Origin: Promethearchaeota archaeon
GTDB taxonomy: Archaea; Asgardarchaeota; Lokiarchaeia; Sigynarchaeales; SOKP01
DNA length: 13,976 bases
Direction: 5' to 3'
Assembly (NCBI GenBank): GCA_030668025.1
Contig: DAOUUT010000072.1
Coordinates: 1 to 13,976, forward strand
The notes beneath the pieces were generated by a model, which saw nothing but the letters and a program-made list of their open reading frames with translations, was not told the DNA's origin and did no database searches. The position numbers and the translations under genes were made by a program. This document shows, piece after piece, positions 6,597 through 13,976 of this stretch (positions within the stretch are counted from its first letter, which is position 1; each line of letters opens with the position of its first letter).

Positions 6597-9500
6597 GTGA
6601 GTTCAATCAAAAAGTCAACAAGTTTAAATGTTACAAAATTATTCGAATCAGACGAAAAACTTACTTTTTTAGTAGGTGCGGGAGCTTCTGTTGAGGCGCC
6701 CTCTCAAATACCATCAACTAATGATATGATGAAGGCATTAATTAAGTTTTCCTGCTCAAATTCTGAGATCGAGTCAATCTTGAAATTACAGGATTTGAGG
6801 TTTGAGGTTTTAGTAGGAATTATTCACAAATCTATTGAGGACGATTTTCGATTTCTTAACTTTTTTACAAAAATCGATAAACCCAATCTTGAGCATTTTG
6901 TTTTGGCTGAAATGATTAAAAAGGGACATTTCATCATTACAAGTAACTTCGATTTTCTGTTAGAATACGCTCTGCTACAATCTAATGTTCCTAAAAAGAA
7001 GATAGTTCCTGTAATAACTAAAAAAGATTACGAAAAATTCAGTGACCCTGAAAAGTTGTATAAAAATGGAAAGATACCAATTTATAAAATTCATAGTTCT
7101 CATAGAAACATCATCACCGGTGAAGATACGAGAACATCGTTTATTAATACTTTAAATTTAATTGGGCTGAATCAAGCAGGGAGTAGCATCGTCCAATTAG
7201 AGCCCTATAAAGCGCAATTTTTAGATAAAATCTCAAATGAACGTTCACTTATAATAATTGGTTATTCTGGTAAAAATGATTTCGATCTTCTGTCGACCCT
7301 TAAAATAATGAAAAATTTAAAAAATTTAATCTGGATAAATCACATTTCAGACGGAGGATCAAGAGAAGACCTCTACGAATTTGAAGCACAGAAGAGTAGT
7401 GATCTTAAAAATCTAGATAAATTGGACCAATGCTTGTTAGAAATTAAGCAATTAAATGGTTCTGTCAATGTTTTTCGATTAAATGTGAATACTACAAAAT
7501 TTCTTGAGAAATTCTTTGAGGAGAAAGAAAAATTAAGCAAAGATAAATTTTCTATTGACTTAATTGAATGGCTTAAAACTAACATTGATGAACCCAACGA
7601 ATTAACTAAATTGTTTATATCTTATAAAATCTACTTTGAGACTAAAAACTATGCAGAAGCTTTAAGGTGTTTAGAAAGAATTTTTCGGATAAGTGAAGAT
7701 TCGGGAAATACACAATGGAAAGCAATTGCTCTTATGGAAATGGGAATGACCAACTATATTCAATTAAATTATGGCGATGCTTTAGAATGGTTGCATAAAT
7801 CTTTGCAAGTTCAGCTAAAAATTAAAGCCTTTCCTCAACGAACTTCAATTTTTAAACATATTGCCCTAATTCACCAAGCTCAGAAAAATTATTCTAAGGC
7901 ATTACAAAATTTTGAATTTGCTTTGAAGGAAAACGAACGAATTAAAGATATTTATGAAAAATCTAAATTATACAAACATATTGGTATTAACTATCAATAT
8001 CAAGAGAAATATCAGGATGCTCTAAAATATTTCGAATCTGCAATTAAAATTAATGACAGATTTGAAAATCTTAGAGAAAAAGCGATTAATTATAAGCAAA
8101 TAGGGAAAATTTACTATTCAAAAAAAAATTTTAACGAGGCACTTACATATTTTAATGAATCTTTGAAACTTAACGAGCAATTGGAAAACCTTGAAGATAA
8201 AGCAGAAATTCTTAATCTCTTAGGGTGTATTTCCCATGAAATGGGTGATTCCCTAAATGGGTTGGATAAGTGTAACGAAGCTTTGAGGATTTATGATCGG
8301 TTAAAAAATTATGAAGGGAAATTAGATTCTCTAAATTATTTAGGGATAATTTACAGAGATCAATGGAATTACATCAAAGCTTTAGATTATTTTGAAGATG
8401 GGTTTCAAATTGCTGAGAACTTGGGGAATTTCGAGTTAAAAGCTAACTTCTCAAACCAAATAGGCACAATTTTCCAAAATCAAGATAAATATTCTGAAGC
8501 GTTAAAATGGTTTGAAACTTCTTTAGGACTCTTTGATCAGGTAGGAGACCTTAAAGGGAAAGTAGATGTGTTAAAAAAAATAGGACTTATAAATAAAGAA
8601 CAAAAAATGTATATAGAAGCTTTAAGACGATTTGAAAAGGCTTTAGAGATATTTGAGCACCTTGAAGATTTAAACAGTAAAGCCTCCACTCTTAATGTCA
8701 TAGGACAAATTTATCTGGATCAAAGAAAGTTCTTAGAATCACTTAGAAATTTTCAAGAAGCTCTTGAAATTTATGGAGAAACCGAAAATCTTGAAGGAAA
8801 TGCGGACACTTTGAAAAATATAGGAAATTTCTATGCCGAACAAGCAAACTTCAAAGATGCTTTGACTAGGTATAAGAACGCCTTAGATGTTGTTAATAAA
8901 TTAGGTAAAAAAGAGAAAAAGGCTGAATTGCTTAACAAAATAGGATCTATTTTCCAAGATCAGGGGGAATATTCTCAGGCTATGGAAAGATTTGAAGAAG
9001 CGCTTGAAATCTTCAATCAAGAAAATAACATGGAAGGGAGAATTGAAAGTCTTCATTTGATTGGTATTAACTACCATTATTTAGGACAAGATAATGAAGC
9101 TTTAAAGGTATTTGAAGAGGCTGTTCAAATAGCAGAACAAATTGGAAATTTACACAAAAAAGCACTCTGTCTTAATATTATAGGCGATATATTTCGAGAA
9201 AAATGGGATTATATTGAGGCGTTAAGACGCTATGAAGAAGCTTTACTGATAGCGGATGAATTAGGCCATCTCGATGAACAAATTCAAATACTTATTATTA
9301 TTAGCAAAATATATCAAGCCCAAAAGCATTATCCAGAAGCTCTAAGACGTTATAATGAAGCAATCTATGTTTCAGAAAGTTTAGGCAATCTTGAAACCAA
9401 AGCGGATATCTTCTCAAGTATAGGAGATATCTATTTTGACGAGGATAATTTTCCAGAAGCGTTGAAAATGTACGAAGAAGCGTTGAAAATTGACGATCAA

Positions 9501-10655
9501 TTAGGAAATCCGAAAGGGAAAGCACAAAGGCTTCTATGTATTGGAAATGTTTTCTTGGTTTATAAGAAATACAATGAAGTATTAAAAAAATACAGGGAAG
9601 CGCTAGAAATTGAAGAACAACTAGGAAATTTAACTAACGAAGCTACAATTATACGCAAAGTTGGTGATATTTATAAGGTTCAAGAGCATTTCAATGAGGC
9701 TCTAAAGTGGTACGAAGATGCTTATAAATTATTCGATGAAATCGAAAATTTTGAAGGTAACGCTGATTGCTTTGAAAGCATAGGTTCAATTTATCAAAAT
9801 TTAGGTAATTATCCTGAAGCATTGAAGTGGTATAACGAAGCTCTTAAGATATCCACACAAATTTATGACGATGACAGGAAAGCACGAATTCTTTGTAAAG
9901 TAGGCGTTATTTTCCACGAGCAAGGCATATATAAAGATGCTTTTAAACGTTATAATTTCGCTCTTGATTTATTTGATGAAAGAGGAGACTTGATCGGTAA
10001 AACATATTGTTTAAATAAAATTGGGTTAGTGTATCAAGATCGAGGTGAATACAACCAAGCTCTTAAGTGGTACGATCGAGGAACAAAACTGTTTAAAGTT
10101 TTAGGACCCTCAAATGAGAGATCTGAAAATCTCTATAACACAGCTATGATTTACCGCGACCAAGGATTGTACCTTGACGCTTTAAAAACTTTTGAACAAT
10201 CTTTAAAAATAGACGAAGAGTTATACAATCTTTCTAGAAAGGCTGAAAGTCTTAACAACATAGGATTGATATATTTAGACGAAGGTAATTATCCCGTTGC
10301 GTTAAAACGTTTCGAGGAAGCTTCGAAAATAGCTGATAAAAACGATGATATGAAGAAGAAAGCTCAATATATTAATAATATAGGTTTAACATATCTTAAT
10401 CAAGGGAAATATGCAGATGCGTGGAAAAGTTGTAGTAAAGCCCTTAAAATATTCGAGGATATTGAAAACAACGAGGGAATAGCAGACAGTCAATATAAAT
10501 TAGGATTATCGTATTTAGAACAAAAATCTTTCGTGGAAGCCTTAAAAATTCATGAAAAAGCGCTTAACACGCTTATTCAGAGCGGTTCAGGAAAAATCCC
10601 TTTAACAAAGGTTCTTAAGAATAATATAAAATTGATTAAAAGTAAAATAAAATGA
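6597..10655 (+). CDS. SIR2-like domain fused to 25 TPR repeats (putative NADase effector with repeat sensor)
   Basis: The 1352-residue protein starts at a GTG with a fitting AAGGTG seven bases upstream. Residues about 15-300 are a SIR2-like domain: VGAGAS at 26-31 (NAD-binding loop), ITSNFD with N117, KIHSSH with H166, and IIGYSGKND around 219-228. N117 and H166 match the catalytic Asn and His of SIR2-type NAD hydrolases; the usual HG is HS here. The zinc-binding Cys pairs of true sirtuin deacetylases are absent, so NAD cleavage is a better guess than deacetylation. After a helical linker, residues 335-1334 are 25 uninterrupted TPR units of exactly 40 residues, ending with a short basic helix. 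There is no NTPase between effector and repeats and no membrane segment. In known families SIR2-like domains joined to large repeat or sensor regions deplete NAD on sensing phage or stress. That role here is inference. The upstream hydrolase is a possible partner; the next gene is convergent with a 15-base gap. Confidence 0.88.
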   Translation: MSSIKKSTSLNVTKLFESDEKLTFLVGAGASVEAPSQIPSTNDMMKALIKFSCSNSEIESILKLQDLRFEVLVGIIHKSIEDDFRFLNFFTKIDKPNLEHFVLAEMIKKGHFIITSNFDFLLEYALLQSNVPKKKIVPVITKKDYEKFSDPEKLYKNGKIPIYKIHSSHRNIITGEDTRTSFINTLNLIGLNQAGSSIVQLEPYKAQFLDKISNERSLIIIGYSGKNDFDLLSTLKIMKNLKNLIWINHISDGGSREDLYEFEAQKSSDLKNLDKLDQCLLEIKQLNGSVNVFRLNVNTTKFLEKFFEEKEKLSKDKFSIDLIEWLKTNIDEPNELTKLFISYKIYFETKNYAEALRCLERIFRISEDSGNTQWKAIALMEMGMTNYIQLNYGDALEWLHKSLQVQLKIKAFPQRTSIFKHIALIHQAQKNYSKALQNFEFALKENERIKDIYEKSKLYKHIGINYQYQEKYQDALKYFESAIKINDRFENLREKAINYKQIGKIYYSKKNFNEALTYFNESLKLNEQLENLEDKAEILNLLGCISHEMGDSLNGLDKCNEALRIYDRLKNYEGKLDSLNYLGIIYRDQWNYIKALDYFEDGFQIAENLGNFELKANFSNQIGTIFQNQDKYSEALKWFETSLGLFDQVGDLKGKVDVLKKIGLINKEQKMYIEALRRFEKALEIFEHLEDLNSKASTLNVIGQIYLDQRKFLESLRNFQEALEIYGETENLEGNADTLKNIGNFYAEQANFKDALTRYKNALDVVNKLGKKEKKAELLNKIGSIFQDQGEYSQAMERFEEALEIFNQENNMEGRIESLHLIGINYHYLGQDNEALKVFEEAVQIAEQIGNLHKKALCLNIIGDIFREKWDYIEALRRYEEALLIADELGHLDEQIQILIIISKIYQAQKHYPEALRRYNEAIYVSESLGNLETKADIFSSIGDIYFDEDNFPEALKMYEEALKIDDQLGNPKGKAQRLLCIGNVFLVYKKYNEVLKKYREALEIEEQLGNLTNEATIIRKVGDIYKVQEHFNEALKWYEDAYKLFDEIENFEGNADCFESIGSIYQNLGNYPEALKWYNEALKISTQIYDDDRKARILCKVGVIFHEQGIYKDAFKRYNFALDLFDERGDLIGKTYCLNKIGLVYQDRGEYNQALKWYDRGTKLFKVLGPSNERSENLYNTAMIYRDQGLYLDALKTFEQSLKIDEELYNLSRKAESLNNIGLIYLDEGNYPVALKRFEEASKIADKNDDMKKKAQYINNIGLTYLNQGKYADAWKSCSKALKIFEDIENNEGIADSQYKLGLSYLEQKSFVEALKIHEKALNTLIQSGSGKIPLTKVLKNNIKLIKSKIK
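7599..10598 (+). repeat. Twenty-five tandem 40-residue TPR units (120-base period)
   Basis: Residues 335-1334 of the SIR2-TPR protein can be cut into 25 units of exactly 40 residues with no insertion or deletion. Conserved unit positions are Gly 9, Tyr/Phe 12, Tyr/Phe 18, Ala 21, Leu 22, Phe/Tyr 25 and Ala 28, the TPR consensus shifted by one, with a loop of the LGN-L-x-K type at 35-40 plus the next unit's first residue. Units 1 to 3 and 25 are the most divergent. The 40-residue period, longer than the canonical 34, is like that of kinesin-light-chain and LGN-type TPRs and CHAT-TPR proteins. Confidence 0.9.
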
Positions 10656-10670
10656 ATTTTTAAATCTGTT

Positions 10671-11498
10671 TTATTGATTTAATTCTATTTCTTTTAATTT
10701 ATCTTTTTTAACTTTACGACTAAGCGTTGGGATTACCACATCGTATAAAATGTAGAGATATGGTGCTCCTTGATTGAACATAATAACTGTGCTAAAAAGT
10801 AAATAAAACACGCCTGTAGGGCGAATCCCCGAAATTAAAAGTGGAAATTCCATGAAAAAGGCTTCTAAACATCCTATCAAGAAAACATATAAAATTATCT
10901 TTGGCTTTTTTCTTCCAAATTTATTTGTTCCATAGATTAAAAACAAAATAGAATATCCAACAACAATGTTAACAAACCAAATCACTAATTGTGTGTCCAT
11001 ATATCTCACACTTTCAACTAATGTGTTATTTATTGGAAGCCATAAGGAAATGAAAGGCGTTAACATCCAAAACCCAAAATAGAGTGCTGTAAATAATGCA
11101 ATCTCTTTAGTATTTTTTTTTTTTTTAAAATTTTCAAACATTATCCATAACCAACTGAATGCAAACAGCGAGTAAGAAAAAGTCATCATAAAATCTGCTC
11201 CGAATTTAATCCAAAAATAATCTCCTAAGGGGCGGGGCATATATATTCCTCCGATCCAATACTCTCTTATAAATGTGCCAGAAGGGTAATTAGAAAATGC
11301 GGGTATATTGAACCACGCTATTGCATCAATGGTATATATTAAAAATCCTATAATTATTCCTATTTTGATTGGAGTCCATTTTTTATATTTTATCAGAACC
11401 GCAAGCCATATCGCAAGAAATATAGCATCTACAAAGATATAATCGTACTCAAACCTTCTTATTGCTTGGTTAAACGATTCAACGAATATATTTAACAA
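10671..11498 (-). CDS. Seven-helix membrane protein of unknown function
   Basis: The 275-residue protein has about seven hydrophobic segments at residues 20-38, 44-63, 98-121, 133-154, 168-189, 200-224 and 228-259, and basic cytoplasmic-type loops (FKKKKNTK at 124-131, NKFGRKKPK at 192-200, and a Lys-rich C-tail), consistent with an integral cytoplasmic-membrane protein with a cytoplasmic C-terminus. I recognise no catalytic or transport motif. A short polar stretch between helices 2 and 3 (residues 66-97) is rich in Tyr, Gly and Pro (PSGTF, MPRPLGD) and may be the conserved external part. The start is TTG at 11498, chosen because TAGGAG lies seven bases upstream and no ATG follows until deep in the protein. 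The gene contains a 14-A run (coding strand) in frame. It could be an ancillary member of the downstream end of the minus-strand group, but a 143-base gap separates it from the MBL gene. Confidence 0.7.
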   Translation of the reverse strand: MLNIFVESFNQAIRRFEYDYIFVDAIFLAIWLAVLIKYKKWTPIKIGIIIGFLIYTIDAIAWFNIPAFSNYPSGTFIREYWIGGIYMPRPLGDYFWIKFGADFMMTFSYSLFAFSWLWIMFENFKKKKNTKEIALFTALYFGFWMLTPFISLWLPINNTLVESVRYMDTQLVIWFVNIVVGYSILFLIYGTNKFGRKKPKIILYVFLIGCLEAFFMEFPLLISGIRPTGVFYLLFSTVIMFNQGAPYLYILYDVVIPTLSRKVKKDKLKEIELNQ

Positions 11499-11505
11499 AT
11501 TATTT

Positions 11506-11511
11506 CTCCTA
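11506..11511 (-). promoter_or_regulatory. Ribosome binding site supporting the TTG start of the membrane protein
   Basis: TAGGAG on the minus strand sits seven bases before the TTG at 11498. It is one of the clearest Shine-Dalgarno sites in the window and decides the start. Confidence 0.6.
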
Positions 11512-11641
11512 AACTCAAAATTTTCGGTATTGAAATATTATTTCTATTAAAATTTTAAGCCTTTTAAAATAAGTGAGATTTATAATATAATTAAAATTAG
11601 GAATAGGTTAAAGGTTTTACATTTCTGACAAAATTGTAAAA

Positions 11642-12307
11642 TCATTTAGGGCGATTGCTTTCCATGTAATTTTTAATGTAGCGTTCTACTTCGCTAGCTG
11701 GTTTTATTACTCCAAAGTGACCTTCGCATAAAATATCTGCCTTTAAATCTAACAGTTTTTGCATAGATTTTTGATAATCTTCTAAATCGGAGCCAAAACT
11801 TTCATAAAAAGGGCCGTGAATATCTTGTCCAAATAGAATTCTAGCGTTATCAATTTCGATTAAGACAGATATCGAACCAGGCGTATGTCCAGGAGTATGA
11901 ACACATAGAAATTCGTAGTATCCTAATTGTAAAACTTCCAAATCTCCCTTGAATCTTTTTTCTAATTTAACTGGCTTGTAATCAATTCCGTACCAAGACG
12001 CGGCTGTTTTCTCATCATGCCCACTCTCCTCGATTGGATCGGCGTCTAAATCGTGAGCATAGAACTTAACTTGTTTGTTAAAATCTTTTAACTCGAAACA
12101 AGCGCCTGTATGGTCAATATGAAAGTGAGTTAATATGCAGTGTTTTATATTCTTAGGATTTAAATTTAATTTGCTGATTTTTTTAATCATTTCAAGATTC
12201 ATTCCACAATCAATCAAAACAAGCCCGTCTTCGCTATGGGTGTTCACTAAAAATACAGAGCACCCCGAATCACCAACATGATAAACATCTTTAAAAATCT
12301 TTTTCAT
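11642..12307 (-). CDS. Metallo-beta-lactamase-fold hydrolase
   Basis: The 221-residue protein has the complete MBL metal set: THFHIDH with H61, H63, D65 and H66; H141 in HTPGHTPGS; D162 in GQDIHGP; and H197 in CEGHFG. This indicates a dinuclear, probably zinc, site and a hydrolase acting on a thioester, ester, phosphoester or lactone. Size and the HTPGHTPGS motif resemble glyoxalase-II-like and general MBL hydrolases; there is no flavodoxin domain, no beta-CASP insert, and the HxHxDH rather than HxExD pattern argues against a flavodiiron oxidase. An insertion between H66 and H141 (about residues 85-120, including HDEKTAASWYG) is substrate-loop-like and may set specificity. Start ATG at 12307; a TATA-like box lies 22-33 bases upstream and a GAGG lies close before the start. 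The substrate is unknown; neighbours (PAP2, membrane protein) do not settle it. Confidence 0.85.
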   Translation of the reverse strand: MKKIFKDVYHVGDSGCSVFLVNTHSEDGLVLIDCGMNLEMIKKISKLNLNPKNIKHCILTHFHIDHTGACFELKDFNKQVKFYAHDLDADPIEESGHDEKTAASWYGIDYKPVKLEKRFKGDLEVLQLGYYEFLCVHTPGHTPGSISVLIEIDNARILFGQDIHGPFYESFGSDLEDYQKSMQKLLDLKADILCEGHFGVIKPASEVERYIKNYMESNRPK

Positions 12308-12328
12308 ATATCTTTTTCCTCGCCAGAA

Positions 12329-12340
12329 ACTTTATTTAAG
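12329..12340 (-). promoter_or_regulatory. Candidate TATA box of the MBL gene
   Basis: On the minus strand CTTAAATAAAGT lies 22-33 bases before the ATG at 12307, just downstream of the oligo-T stretch that may end the PAP2 transcript. Confidence 0.4.
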
Positions 12341-12350
12341 TCCTAAAAGT

Positions 12351-12358
12351 AAAAAAAA
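12351..12358 (-). terminator. Oligo-T candidate terminator after PAP2
   Basis: Eight consecutive T on the minus strand (A on the plus strand) follow the PAP2 stop codon by about 20 bases and precede the MBL TATA-like box, so PAP2 and MBL may be separate transcripts. Confidence 0.4.
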
Positions 12359-12379
12359 TTATTGAGAAAAATTAAAAGT

Positions 12380-13171
12380 TTATTTCCTCTTTAGATATGA
12401 ATATTTATATAAAAGTATGGTTACGATTGCTGCCATTCCCGTTGAGAAGAGAACATCAGAAGCATAGTGAGCACCAACAACAATTCGGGATAATCCTACG
12501 AATAAACCCCATCCAATAACTAAAACTGTAACTACGATTCTATAAGGATCCTTGATTTCACGGTCTTTAACAACCATTAACAATGGTAGAAGCATCCACC
12601 CCATTGCCGTGTGTCCTGAGGGAAACGACTTACCATCCGAACTTAATCCAGGTGGCAAAAACCATGGTGTAAAATTGGTAAATCCAGGATCAAGATCCCT
12701 AAAGCGAATTCTTCCGCATAAAATCTTAAAAATTTGGACAAATAGCAAAGGATTAATAACAGCTAAAAGTGAAATTACACCCGCTAAGGTTCTGTAATTT
12801 TTCCAATCTTTATTCCAAGTTATAATTGTATATATTATCATTGGAATAATTAAACTGAGACCTGTGTAAAAATCACTATCGAATATAATAAAAAGCACTC
12901 CAATAACAATAATTATCAAGGCAGGTATTTTTTGTAATTTCAATTTTTTAATATAACCACCAAAAAAAGTTGCTAATGCTATTCCAATTAACGCCCAACC
13001 CGGTAATTCCCCATAATCTGCACCAAAGTTCCCCCAAGCAGAGGTTTCATCAACAACTGCGATTGAAATATTTAAGTCATAAATACCAAATATGATCGCA
13101 AGAATTATCCAAGATACAAGTACAAGCAATGTTAACTTACTAACCAAGGACCAATTTGTTTTTTCAGACAT
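12380..13171 (-). CDS. PAP2-family membrane phosphatase
   Basis: The 263-residue protein is an integral membrane PAP2 (phosphatidic-acid-phosphatase type 2) enzyme with several hydrophobic helices, including 11-30, 57-73, 83-97, 103-118, 131-150, 189-201, 211-228 and 240-256. Motif 1 is K149 x6 R156, followed by Phe instead of the usual Pro; motif 2 is PSGH at 184-187; motif 3 is SR at 228-229 with H235 and D239 (GAHYASD). The His pair carries out phosphoryl transfer in the family, whose members dephosphorylate lipid phosphates such as phosphatidic acid, prenyl diphosphates or archaeal lipid precursors. The active site should face the outside. ATG at 13171 has a TATA-like box 21-28 bases upstream and no Shine-Dalgarno, consistent with leaderless translation. 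The upstream GDPD gene on the same strand is 114 bases away. Substrate unknown. Confidence 0.85.
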   Translation of the reverse strand: MSEKTNWSLVSKLTLLVLVSWIILAIIFGIYDLNISIAVVDETSAWGNFGADYGELPGWALIGIALATFFGGYIKKLKLQKIPALIIIVIGVLFIIFDSDFYTGLSLIIPMIIYTIITWNKDWKNYRTLAGVISLLAVINPLLFVQIFKILCGRIRFRDLDPGFTNFTPWFLPPGLSSDGKSFPSGHTAMGWMLLPLLMVVKDREIKDPYRIVVTVLVIGWGLFVGLSRIVVGAHYASDVLFSTGMAAIVTILLYKYSYLKRK

Positions 13172-13191
13172 AATTATTTATCGAAATTTTT

Positions 13192-13199
13192 TATTTAAA
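13192..13199 (-). promoter_or_regulatory. Candidate TATA box of the PAP2 gene
   Basis: On the minus strand TTTAAATA lies 21-28 bases before the ATG at 13171, the distance expected for a leaderless archaeal mRNA. The rest of the 114-base gap to the GDPD gene is A/T-rich and holds nothing else I can recognise. Confidence 0.4.
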
Positions 13200-13285
13200 A
13201 AGAAATTAATTATTATGAATTTGGTTGTTAGAATTTATTTATATCTTTTTTATTTTATAATTTCTCTTTTTCTTAGCTACATTTT

Positions 13286-13976
13286 TTAATTAGAAATTTC
13301 TTTACGCAATTTAACGAGGATATCGGGGTAATCTGTGTAAATAGCACTTACAACCTTACCATTATAAGTTAAGTTTAAAGCTTTTTTCATGCGAGATTTG
13401 CTGTTTACCCCCCACACGTAACACTCAAATCCAAAATCAATTATTAATTTTAAATTCTTGATATTAGCTCTCCAACTTTGAATGTTAATAGCTTCAATTT
13501 TTAAATCTTTTAGTATTTCTACATCAAAAATATTGTCATTAATACTAGACATATTATCAGGTAAAGTATGAACTAGCTTAATTTTTTTATTATACTCTCT
13601 TAACTTAAGCAAGACATTATGGTTTCTTTCCGTAATTTCAATTTTATCAAGAATTTTGAACTCTGTTGCTATGTCTATTAGTTTTAATCCCGTTTTTATA
13701 TCTCGAATATCGCAGCTATATCTTAAATCTTTAACATATTTTGCCAAAGCTTTGAACAATTCGATAGCGGTCGGAATTTCTCGGTTGTCCTTAAATTTGA
13801 TATTTTTTAACTCATCCAATGTTAGTTTTTTTATATCATATAATTCAGAATCTATTTTTATATGGTGGTCGTGATAACAGATTAAATTATTGTCTTTTGT
13901 AAGTTGGAGATCAGTTTCTATACTTACTCCTATTTCTACCGCATTTTTAAAGCAAGGAATTGTATTTTCTATACAA
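13286..13976 (-). CDS. Glycerophosphodiester phosphodiesterase (GDPD), 5' partial
   Basis: The frame is open from the right edge of the window to the stop at 13286, so the N-terminus is missing. An internal TTG at 13819 is not the start: the codons upstream of it (13820-13975) encode ENTIPCFKNAVEIGV, then SIETD and YHDHH, which are the conserved NT..F..A...G, E-x-D metal site and HD motif of GDPD TIM-barrel enzymes. Only the first His of the opening HRG motif would lie beyond the edge. Later motifs also fit: a strand with INIQSW, VWGVNSKSRMKKAL and a terminal IYTDYPDI, matching the family's WTVN and TDxP. GDPDs split glycerophosphodiesters to glycerol phosphate and an alcohol; in archaea lipid headgroup turnover is a plausible use. 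Catalytic residues visible are intact. No signal peptide can be judged. PAP2 follows on the same strand. Confidence 0.86.
   Translation of the reverse strand, partial: CIENTIPCFKNAVEIGVSIETDLQLTKDNNLICYHDHHIKIDSELYDIKKLTLDELKNIKFKDNREIPTAIELFKALAKYVKDLRYSCDIRDIKTGLKLIDIATEFKILDKIEITERNHNVLLKLREYNKKIKLVHTLPDNMSSINDNIFDVEILKDLKIEAINIQSWRANIKNLKLIIDFGFECYVWGVNSKSRMKKALNLTYNGKVVSAIYTDYPDILVKLRKEISN

Noticed and set aside
6597..7598. SIR2 domain as a protein deacetylase (classic sirtuin)
   Set aside because: No zinc-ribbon Cys pairs and a shortened SIR2-like core joined to repeats; the pattern fits SIR2-like effector domains better.
7599..10598. 120-base periodic repeats considered as a CRISPR or DNA satellite
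   Set aside because: The period is coding (40 codons), units are divergent at DNA level, and no identical short repeat with unique spacers is present.
12552..12797. Open frame on the plus strand, 81 codons
   Set aside because: Antisense to the PAP2 motifs (PSGH region) with no family resemblance.
13214..13289. Short hydrophobic plus-strand frame in the PAP2-GDPD gap, about 24 codons from an ATG near 13214
   Set aside because: Composition follows the T-rich intergenic sequence, there is no ribosome binding site, and it overlaps the end of the GDPD gene; not supportable as a small membrane peptide.

Overview
The window reads as a piece of an AT-rich archaeal chromosome, most likely from an Asgard archaeon of the Lokiarchaeia type. 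This is inferred from a tandem Roadblock/LC7 protein, an archaeal-type ATP-grasp protein, TATA-like boxes 20-40 bases upstream of several starts with few Shine-Dalgarno sites, a long-coiled-coil protein and a giant TPR protein. No rRNA or other clade-defining marker is present. There are no tRNA or rRNA genes, no CRISPR array and no insertion sequence. No gene-free stretch exceeds about 145 bases.

Left part (1-4656): the 3' end of a magnesium-chelatase-like VWA protein; an ATP-grasp ligase whose conserved N-terminus lies upstream of any usable start, pointing to a one-base frameshift; a convergent two-domain Roadblock protein; a divergent sugar nucleotidyltransferase; and a coiled-coil protein with exact 14-residue repeats and a globular C-terminal domain.

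Middle (4712-10655): a PHP-family phosphoesterase of the histidinol-phosphatase type on the minus strand; an alpha/beta hydrolase with Asp in the nucleophile position, also apparently frameshifted just after its start codon; then the highlight, a 1352-residue protein with an N-terminal SIR2-like domain followed by 25 consecutive TPR units of exactly 40 residues. SIR2-like effector domains joined to long repeat sensors are typical of NAD-depleting defence or signalling proteins, so this is the best candidate for an undescribed system, with the adjacent hydrolase as a possible partner.

Right part (10671-13976), all on the minus strand: a seven-helix membrane protein of unknown function, a metallo-beta-lactamase-fold hydrolase, a PAP2 membrane phosphatase and a glycerophosphodiester phosphodiesterase whose 5' end lies outside the window. 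PAP2 and GDPD both act on phosphate esters of lipids or lipid headgroups, so they may share a lipid-turnover role, but an oligo-T stretch and separate TATA-like boxes suggest that PAP2 and the MBL gene are transcribed separately.
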